From NCBI GenBank assembly GCA_026415015.1, contig JAOAHW010000089.1:1-11468 (forward strand): DNA of 11,468 nucleotides, read 5' to 3'. Shown here piece by piece: positions 6,555-11,468 of this stretch (position 1 is its first letter; each line of letters opens with the position of its first letter). The position numbers and the translations under genes were made by a program. The notes beneath the pieces are model-generated. The model was given only the letters and a program-made list of their open reading frames with translations. It searched no databases and was not told where the DNA came from. Source of the DNA: Syntrophorhabdaceae bacterium (GTDB lineage Bacteria > Desulfobacterota > Syntrophorhabdia > Syntrophorhabdales > Syntrophorhabdaceae).

Positions 6555-7016
6555 TTGGAGTGGCACATCTATGTAGATGGTGCATCCTCGGGAAACCCTG
6601 GCGAATCAGGGGCAGGTATAGTCATCTTTGAAAGAGGAAAAGAGATATCAAGGCACAGTATCTATCTTGGAAAAATGACCAATAATATGGCTGAATATGA
6701 GGCCCTAATATTTGCCCTTCAAAAGGCAAGGGATGCATCTATAAAACGTGTAAATATATATACTGATTCTCTTCTTGTGGCAAACCAGGTCTCAGGGGAA
6801 TATAAGGTTAAAAGTCCTGTGCTAAAAGGATATCTCCATGTGGTAAAAAAAATATCGGGAAATTTTAGCCATTTTAGCTTAAAATATATACCAAGAGAGG
6901 AAAATAGGATTGCCGATGGGCTTGCAAGGGCAGCCATCAAATTAAGGGGTAGACGGGTGACCGCTCCGCATGGCGGGGAGGAAAGTCCGGGCATCAAAGG
7001 GCAGGATGGTCCCTAA
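6555..7016 (+). CDS. RNase HI-family protein, 3' end overlapping rnpB
   Basis: RNase HI cuts the RNA strand of RNA:DNA hybrids, for example R-loops and primers. The protein has the RNase H fold with the four catalytic acids in order: Asp8 (YVDG), Glu47 (NNMAEYEAL), Asp71 (YTDS) and Asp121 (IADGLA). It belongs to the small YpdQ/RnhA-like group rather than being a close relative of E. coli RnhA, and lacks the basic protrusion. The domain is complete by about residue 129 (ADGLARAAIK). Residues 131-153, a Gly/Pro/Arg-rich tail, are translated from the 5' part of rnpB and do not look like part of the fold; the stop at 7014-7016 lies inside the RNA gene. The TTG start at 6555 is 1 nt after the zinc-ribbon stop, with GGGAAG near 6540-6545 as a possible ribosome binding site. 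Translational coupling is likely. Confidence 0.88.
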   Translation: MEWHIYVDGASSGNPGESGAGIVIFERGKEISRHSIYLGKMTNNMAEYEALIFALQKARDASIKRVNIYTDSLLVANQVSGEYKVKSPVLKGYLHVVKKISGNFSHFSLKYIPREENRIADGLARAAIKLRGRRVTAPHGGEESPGIKGQDGP

Positions 7017-7293
7017 CAGGGACTGGGGGAGACCCTAAGGAAAGTGCAACAGAAAATACACCGTCCGCTTCAGGCGGATAAGGGTGAAATGGCGAGGTAA
7101 GAGCTCACCAGCCCTGTGGCGACACAGGGGCTTGGCAAACCCCATCCGATGCAAGGCCAAAAAGGGGTCGTGCCTTATGGTGCGAGGGGAGTGCCCATCC
7201 CTTAACTCGGGTAGGCCGCATAAGATTCAGGGCAACCTGGATATATAGAGAAATGGTCACCAGATACAGAACCCGGCTTATAGTCTACCCCTT
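6944..7293 (+). ncRNA. rnpB: RNase P RNA, bacterial class A
   Basis: This is the catalytic RNA of RNase P, which removes 5' leaders from pre-tRNAs together with RnpA. The diagnostic conserved segments occur in order: GAGGAAAGTCCGGGC (6978-6992), GGTAAGAGCTCACC (7096-7109), GGCAAACCCC with GCAAGGCCAAA (7134-7161), and GGGTAGGCCGC (7209-7219), whose GGT pairs with the tRNA CCA end. ACAGAACCCGGCTTATAG (7266-7283) is the last. The ends come from helix P1: AAGGGGTAGAC (6944-6954) pairs perfectly with GTCTACCCCTT (7283-7293). The run of T at 7292-7297 directly after P1 fits transcription termination. The exact 5' end could be 6944-6946. The first 70 nt or so are also the last codons of the RNase HI-family gene. 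I see no convincing promoter just upstream, so the RNA may be processed from the operon transcript. Confidence 0.97.
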
Positions 7294-7317
7294 TTTTAAT
7301 TTAATCCAGGTTTTAAA

Positions 7318-8901
7318 ATGTTTAGCAAGATAAAAGAGATAGATGATAGATACCTTATAGCTGTTTTGCTATGCACCTGCGCCCTTGTTTTTTTTATAAA
7401 CCTCCAATCAAGGGACTTTTGGGCGCCTGATGAAGGTGATTTTGCCCAGATTGTGAAAGAGCTAAATAATGATTTTATTGTGCCTCACCTTAATAATATC
7501 CCATACGGTGAAAAACCCCCTCTTTTCTACTATCTTGCGTATCTCTTCAAGGTGCTGTTTTTCTTTTTTAGGGACGAGGTCTCACTCAGGCTTGTATCAG
7601 GGATATGGGCCCTGATACTTGTATTTTTCTTTTTTATAACAATTAAAAAATATGAAGGTAAGGTGCATGGTTTTATCTCCTGCATTATCCTGGTCACATC
7701 CCCACTCTTTTACTGGCAGGCCCGCTACCTCCAGGTAGATATGGTGTTCTCTGTCTTTGTAGCACTCTCCCTTATCTTTTTCTACTGGTATATCAAAGGC
7801 TCAAGGACAATCTTTTATTATCTCTTTTTTTTAGCCATAGGTCTTGCCTTTATGACAAAAGGCCCCCTTACCCTTGCCCTTGTATGCCCTGTAATTTTGT
7901 TTACGCTAATTTTAAAAAAAGATTTAAGGCCAATCAAATCAATACATACTGTATCAGGCGCCTTTTTATTCATTGCCATTATCATGCCCTGGTATCTCCT
8001 TGTATATATGAAAGAGGGTCTACCATTTTTATACGAGAATATATTACGGCAGAATTTTTTGAGGTTCTTTGACGCCTGGAGCCACAAAAGGCCCTTCTAT
8101 TACTATTTTACTACCCTGCCCCTTGATTTCTTTCCATGGAGTCTCTTTTTACCTCTCGGTATATACAATGCCTTTAAAAACATAAGAAAAGATGACCTCA
8201 TGAGGTATTCCCTTATATGGTTTTTATGGATGTTTGTCTTTCTATCTATGTCATCGGGCAAGATAAGCAAGTATATGCTACCCCTTCTGCCTGCATCAGC
8301 ATATATGGTGGCATCAGTTATACAAAAAGAAGATAACCTCTATAATAAACTGGTATCTTTATTCATCTCTTTGGCCTTTTTTGTCCTTGGTGTTCTATTA
8401 TTTGTCTTCAGGAAGGATGCATATACAGAGCTTGCAGGAGTGAGGGTATTTTTAGGTTGTGTCTGTATATTGACATCCCTTACTATGTTTTTCTTCATAA
8501 AGACCAAAAGAATCGTCTATAGCTTTTTTGTTCTCGCCTCAGGGATAATTATTGTCTACCTAATAGCAAATATAGCTGTCTATGAAAAGGTAAACATATA
8601 TAAATCACCAAGGCCTATATCTGAGAAAATAAAATCTCTGACAGAAAAGGGTATACCATGGGTTTACTATGGCAGTATAAGGGGTGTTTATGTATACTAT
8701 GCAGACAGGTTTGCAACTCATATAAATGAGCACGATACAGAGGGGCTCGCAGTATTTAAGGATAAAAATAGGGAGTTTTTTATTCTCACCAGAAAAAGGG
8801 ATTTGGATGAGGCAGATAAAGCCTTAGGGGGTGTTAAGATTGTATATGAACATAGGGTGGGAGACACCCAGATGGTTATCCTACAATATAAAAGACAGTA
8901 G
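7318..8901 (+). CDS. ArnT/PMT-like polytopic membrane glycosyltransferase, first of a tandem pair
   Basis: This 527-residue integral membrane protein belongs to the GT-C superfamily (PMT_2/ArnT-like), whose members use a polyprenyl-phosphate-linked sugar to modify a lipid or protein outside the cytoplasmic membrane. It begins with a cytoplasmic tail and a membrane helix (about 12-30). The first outer loop carries the catalytic-type acidic pair Asp38-Glu39 (APDEGDFAQI) and the KPPLFYY segment (Lys66). A second conserved spot is ARYLQVDM (Arg136, Asp141). Around ten more hydrophobic helices follow, then a soluble-looking C-terminal part (about 430-527). The Asp-Glu motif context is less canonical than in the downstream paralogue. 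A weak AGG at 7308-7310 precedes the ATG by 7 nt. It begins about 20 nt after the rnpB T-run, with no clear promoter. Donor and acceptor cannot be told from sequence. Confidence 0.85.
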   Translation: MFSKIKEIDDRYLIAVLLCTCALVFFINLQSRDFWAPDEGDFAQIVKELNNDFIVPHLNNIPYGEKPPLFYYLAYLFKVLFFFFRDEVSLRLVSGIWALILVFFFFITIKKYEGKVHGFISCIILVTSPLFYWQARYLQVDMVFSVFVALSLIFFYWYIKGSRTIFYYLFFLAIGLAFMTKGPLTLALVCPVILFTLILKKDLRPIKSIHTVSGAFLFIAIIMPWYLLVYMKEGLPFLYENILRQNFLRFFDAWSHKRPFYYYFTTLPLDFFPWSLFLPLGIYNAFKNIRKDDLMRYSLIWFLWMFVFLSMSSGKISKYMLPLLPASAYMVASVIQKEDNLYNKLVSLFISLAFFVLGVLLFVFRKDAYTELAGVRVFLGCVCILTSLTMFFFIKTKRIVYSFFVLASGIIIVYLIANIAVYEKVNIYKSPRPISEKIKSLTEKGIPWVYYGSIRGVYVYYADRFATHINEHDTEGLAVFKDKNREFFILTRKRDLDEADKALGGVKIVYEHRVGDTQMVILQYKRQ

Positions 8902-8903
8902 CC

Positions 8904-10562
8904 ATGGAAGGACCAAAGATAGATAGGTCTATGGATAAAAGATATTTACTTATAATTGTCCTTATGTCATGGATGTTCTTTTTCTCTGGTCTCGGAGCCT
9001 ACTCCCTCAAAGAGCCTGACGAGGGCAGATATGCAGAGATCCCGCGGGAGATGGTAGAGACAGGCGATTATCTCGTCCCCCATCTGAACTATGTGAGATA
9101 CTTTGAAAAACCACCCCTTTTCTACTGGACTGTAGCTGCATCATATAAGATCTCAGGTATTAATGAATGGTCTTTTCGGATACCTAATGCCTTATCTGCC
9201 TTTATTTGTGTGATTCTGACTTATATTTTTTCAAGGAGATGGTTTAACAGTAAGATAGCCTTTTTTTCCTCCATGATACTCGCATCATCATTTGGGTTTT
9301 TCTCTATGGCAAGGATTGTAACCCTGGATATGTTTTTTACACTATGGTTATCATGCAGTCTGTTTTTATTCTATGAGTATTACAAAGACAAAAAGCCTTT
9401 TTTTATCTATCTATTCTATATATGCCTTGCCCTGGCCACACTTACAAAAGGCATTGTTGTTATTATTTTGATGTTAATAACCATATTTATCTTTCTTATC
9501 ACTGAGAAGAGGTTGGATTTCATAAAGGAGATGAAACCTTTAAAAGGCATTATTGTCTATCTTGTAGTAGCCCTGCCCTGGTTTATCACCATATCTATGA
9601 AAGAAAAGGAGTTTTTCTATTTTTTCTTCATTGACCAGCACTTTCTCAGGTTCTTTACATCTAAGCACAAGAGGACAGGTAGCATCCTTTATTTTTTTCC
9701 AGTATTATTTGGTGGTCTTTTTCCATGGTCTTTTTTTCTACCCAGGGCTGTTGTAAACCTGTGGAAAAGAAAAGAGATAAGGCTTTTTCTAATATGGTCT
9801 ATTGTGGTATTTGCCTTTTTCAGTATCTCAAGCTCAAAGCTACCCCCTTATATACTCCCTATCTTTCCAGCTATGGCCCTGGTCCTTGGTGTATTGTTCG
9901 GTGAAAAGGATACATCAAAGATTAACACAAAATGGGAGATTTTACCTTTTGTTCTCATCTTTGTAGCCATCATATCTATCCCTTTTCTCTATAACACAGA
10001 GATATTCTTAAAATGGGTAGAAGCGATCTCAGATGAAGCCCCCCTCATCATAAGCGAACTCAAGGTATTTTTCATAATTTTGGCTGCCACATCCTTTTTT
10101 GCTTTGTTGTTCCTTTTGATGTCAGCAAGGTCTATAATTTATAGGGTTATGTTTTTCCTGCTCGTCATTTTTTCCTTTGTATTCATATGCAATATCATAA
10201 TTCATAGACACATTATTGACAGGCTAAATACCACAAAGGACATTGCCCTTGCCTTAAATGAAAGGAAATCAGACAATGACCTGATTGTAAATTACGGCTC
10301 CTATGACCAGACCCTCACCTTTTATATAAAAAAGAGGATTATAATTGTTAACTACAGGGGCGAGCTTGATATGGGTGCCAAATATGAAGATGCAAAGGGG
10401 TATTTTATAGACGAAGACGAATTCTTAAGGATAGCCCGATCTAATAAAAGGGCTTTTTTTGTTATAAAGGAGAAGAAGCTTGCCTATGTAAAGGACAGGC
10501 TTTTCAGAGGCATGACTCTTATTACATGCAAAAATGATAGGTGTCTCTATACAAACCATTAG
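8904..10562 (+). CDS. ArnT/PMT-like polytopic membrane glycosyltransferase, second of a tandem pair
   Basis: This 552-residue GT-C membrane glycosyltransferase is a paralogue of its upstream neighbour. The first outer loop has the canonical family sequence EPDEGRYAEIPREM (Asp39-Glu40), followed by YFEKPPLFYW (Lys69) and ARIVTLDM (Arg137, Asp142). About a dozen hydrophobic helices follow, and the last 110 residues are a mixed alpha/beta, probably periplasmic, domain. It starts 2 nt after the upstream stop, so translational coupling is likely. The ATG at 8904 has no good ribosome binding site; an in-frame ATG at 8931 (residue 10) is an alternative start and keeps the whole first helix. Family knowledge suggests modification of lipid A, a polysaccharide or a protein with a lipid-linked sugar. 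The closest characterised relative is ArnT, but no other arn gene is present, so I give no symbol. Confidence 0.87.
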   Translation: MEGPKIDRSMDKRYLLIIVLMSWMFFFSGLGAYSLKEPDEGRYAEIPREMVETGDYLVPHLNYVRYFEKPPLFYWTVAASYKISGINEWSFRIPNALSAFICVILTYIFSRRWFNSKIAFFSSMILASSFGFFSMARIVTLDMFFTLWLSCSLFLFYEYYKDKKPFFIYLFYICLALATLTKGIVVIILMLITIFIFLITEKRLDFIKEMKPLKGIIVYLVVALPWFITISMKEKEFFYFFFIDQHFLRFFTSKHKRTGSILYFFPVLFGGLFPWSFFLPRAVVNLWKRKEIRLFLIWSIVVFAFFSISSSKLPPYILPIFPAMALVLGVLFGEKDTSKINTKWEILPFVLIFVAIISIPFLYNTEIFLKWVEAISDEAPLIISELKVFFIILAATSFFALLFLLMSARSIIYRVMFFLLVIFSFVFICNIIIHRHIIDRLNTTKDIALALNERKSDNDLIVNYGSYDQTLTFYIKKRIIIVNYRGELDMGAKYEDAKGYFIDEDEFLRIARSNKRAFFVIKEKKLAYVKDRLFRGMTLITCKNDRCLYTNH

Positions 10563-10569
10563 TTTGAAA

Positions 10570-10640
10570 TATTTGTGAATTTCTCATTATTGCCTATTAC
10601 AAGGTTTTGAAAATCTATTTTGTATTTTATTTCACAAATA
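10570..10640. repeat. 71-bp AT-rich segment bounded by perfect 10-bp inverted repeats
   Basis: TATTTGTGAA (10570-10579) and TTCACAAATA (10631-10640) are exact inverted repeats around a 51-nt AT-rich spacer, between the second glycosyltransferase and the acetyltransferase gene. They could be paired operator half-sites (TTGTGAA/TTCACAA), the arms of a loop in the leader, or the ends of a small miniature element. No target-site duplication is visible. The function is unknown. Confidence 0.5.
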
Positions 10641-10697
10641 AGATAACATAAGTTGCATTATTTCAAAAAGTGTGTTAAAAAAATTACAAACTGTGAT

Positions 10698-11150
10698 ATG
10701 AGTAATTTTTTAGACAAGTTAAACGTAAGGATAATGACAAAGGATGACCTTGATGCTATTGTAGAAATAGACACAAAGGTGTTAGGTGAATCAAGACGTG
10801 ACTACTGGACCACAAAAATAGTAAAACAGGCAGAGTCAAGGCCGCCTGATGCATCCCTTGTCTCAGAGATCGATGGCAAGGTTGTAGGTTTTATACTTGG
10901 TGAGGTAAGTGGCTGGGAATTCAAGGTCCCCAATAATATTGGATGGATAGATACAATAGGTATAGACCCAGACTACCAGAACAGAGGTATTGCAAAGATC
11001 CTCGCCACAGCCCTCATCACCAATCTCAAGAGATATGGTGTTGATACAATCTACACCCTCGTTAACTGGAATGATTGGGATCTACTTCAGTTTTTCCATG
11101 CCATGGGGTTCACACGGGGCGATATGATCAACCTCGTTTTAAAGGTCTAA
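10698..11150 (+). CDS. GNAT-family N-acetyltransferase
   Basis: This 150-residue protein has the GNAT fold, which transfers an acetyl group from acetyl-CoA to an amine. Motif A is clear: IDTIGIDPDYQNRGIAKIL (84-102) contains the pyrophosphate-binding loop Gln94-Asn95-Arg96-Gly97-Ile98-Ala99. Motif B is NWNDWDLLQFFHAMGF (123-138). It resembles RimI-like and small-molecule acetyltransferases, but the substrate cannot be predicted. I chose the ATG at 10698 because it keeps the first strand (NVRIMT) and avoids a Lys-rich extension with no family match. An in-frame TTG at 10653 would add 15 residues. An ATG at 10734 would cut into the first strand and has AAGGA only 2 nt away. It stands alone, 135 bp after the glycosyltransferase pair, and may have its own promoter. 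Confidence 0.85.
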   Translation: MSNFLDKLNVRIMTKDDLDAIVEIDTKVLGESRRDYWTTKIVKQAESRPPDASLVSEIDGKVVGFILGEVSGWEFKVPNNIGWIDTIGIDPDYQNRGIAKILATALITNLKRYGVDTIYTLVNWNDWDLLQFFHAMGFTRGDMINLVLKV

Positions 11151-11158
11151 GGCAAGAT

Positions 11159-11172
11159 AAAGCCTGGGCTTT
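11159..11172 (+). terminator. Weak stem-loop after the acetyltransferase gene
   Basis: AAAGC and GCTTT pair around a CTGG loop, starting 8 nt after the stop codon. The stem is short and is followed by CTGTATAT rather than a T-run, so it is at best a weak terminator. Confidence 0.3.
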
Positions 11173-11173
11173 C

Positions 11174-11328
11174 TGTATATACACCCATCTCGAACGATAA
11201 CCCAACTTGAACATTAAATCTCATTCTATTTCACCAGCCTTTTACAACCCAAAATCCCACCCCTTTAATAACTATGTTCCTACAGTGTATATTCCACCCA
11301 CTTCGAACACTAAATCCGATTCTATTTC
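11174..11328. repeat. Two imperfect direct repeat copies (59 and 43 bp)
   Basis: Copy A (11174-11232) and copy B (11286-11328) both begin with TGTATAT, go on through an (A/C)ACCCA box and a CGAAC box, and end with TAAATC, two variable bases, then ATTCTATTTC. Copy A is longer because its CTYGAAC-TAA unit is present twice (near 11189-11200 and 11206-11216). Copy B has it once. This suggests a duplicated, partly decayed element. Confidence 0.6.
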
Positions 11329-11395
11329 GACTTCGTCGGTAATTTCCCCTAACCTATTGAAATAACTAAACTCCTATTCTTCCATAGGCACTACT

Positions 11396-11419
11396 ATTAC
11401 TCTGTTTATTACTCTGTTT
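11396..11419. repeat. Perfect 12-bp tandem duplication
   Basis: ATTACTCTGTTT occurs twice head to tail. It is non-coding, probably a slippage duplication, and no function is apparent. Confidence 0.7.
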
Positions 11420-11468
11420 TGATTAGAAGATCTACTTTATCTGGTAGGGTATGTTTGATAGCTTTAAA

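Larger units (their letters stand above)
11151..11468. other. 318-bp apparently non-coding stretch at the window end
   Basis: I see no open frame with coding character on either strand, and no tRNA or recognisable RNA family. It holds a weak stem-loop just after the acetyltransferase stop, a pair of imperfect direct repeats (11174-11328), and a perfect 12-bp tandem duplication (11396-11419). Compared with the tightly packed coding regions, its base order looks relaxed. It may be a decayed segment or the upstream region of a gene beyond 11468. Confidence 0.6.

Noticed and set aside
6910..6942. TTGCCG ... TCAAAT as an rnpB promoter
   Set aside because: The spacer is about 21 bp and the predicted start would fall inside the mature RNA, so it does not fit a sigma70 promoter for rnpB.
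7278..7291. TATAGTCTACCCC as another copy of the heptad repeat
   Set aside because: It is the conserved 3' end of RNase P RNA (the GGCTTATAG motif plus the P1 strand), so the likeness to TAGTCTA is coincidental.
7884..8072. 62-codon plus-strand open frame inside the first glycosyltransferase
   Set aside because: It is a shifted-frame shadow of a conserved membrane protein with no ribosome binding site or recognisable domain.
10653..10697. TTG-started N-terminal extension of the GNAT protein
   Set aside because: There is no Shine-Dalgarno sequence before the TTG, and the 15 added residues do not look like the family N-terminus. The ATG at 10698 is preferred, though it also lacks a strong ribosome binding site.

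Overview
The window looks like the chromosome of a strictly anaerobic, AT-leaning bacterium that has a Wood-Ljungdahl (reductive acetyl-CoA) pathway. It carries bacterial-type acsC, an acsE-like methyltransferase and fhs. The AcsE variant and the zinc-ribbon / RNase HI / rnpB gene order suggest a Desulfobacterota-like (former Deltaproteobacteria) or Nitrospirota-like lineage; that placement is inference from gene content. Every gene lies on the + strand, and I see no transposase, integrase, phage gene or CRISPR array.

Region 1 (1-1446) holds the C-terminal part of a PAS-linked hybrid histidine kinase that runs off the left edge. It is followed by a nine-copy heptanucleotide tandem array ending directly upstream of a good sigma70-type promoter. 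Region 2 (1447-5606) is a one-carbon block. acsC (large subunit of the corrinoid iron-sulfur protein) and the acsE-like methyltransferase are 28 bp apart and probably co-transcribed. fhs (formate-tetrahydrofolate ligase) has its own near-consensus promoter, TTGACA-N17-TAAAAT. Together they represent formate activation and the methyl hand-over from tetrahydrofolate to the corrinoid protein. acsA, acsB, acsD, folD and metF are not in the window.

Region 3 (5607-7297) is an RNA-metabolism block. It contains a CAT-anticodon tRNA (probably tRNA-Ile2) with its own promoter, a perfect 13-bp inverted repeat that is probably a terminator or attenuator, a coiled-coil C4 zinc-ribbon protein with a TTG start, an RNase HI-family protein (also TTG), and the class A RNase P RNA gene rnpB. 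The RNase HI reading frame runs about 70 nt into rnpB, so its last 23 codons are also the 5' end of the RNase P RNA. This is the most unusual feature of the window.

Region 4 (7318-10562) is a tandem pair of ArnT/PMT-like polytopic membrane glycosyltransferases 2 bp apart, likely acting on lipid-linked sugars. Region 5 (10563-11468) has a 71-bp segment bounded by 10-bp inverted repeats, a GNAT acetyltransferase, and about 318 bp of apparently non-coding DNA with imperfect direct repeats.

I found no clear evidence of an entirely new multi-gene system. The best leads are the RNase HI/rnpB overlap, the heptad arrays next to both Wood-Ljungdahl promoters, and the clustering of tRNA, attenuator-like hairpin and RNase P RNA.
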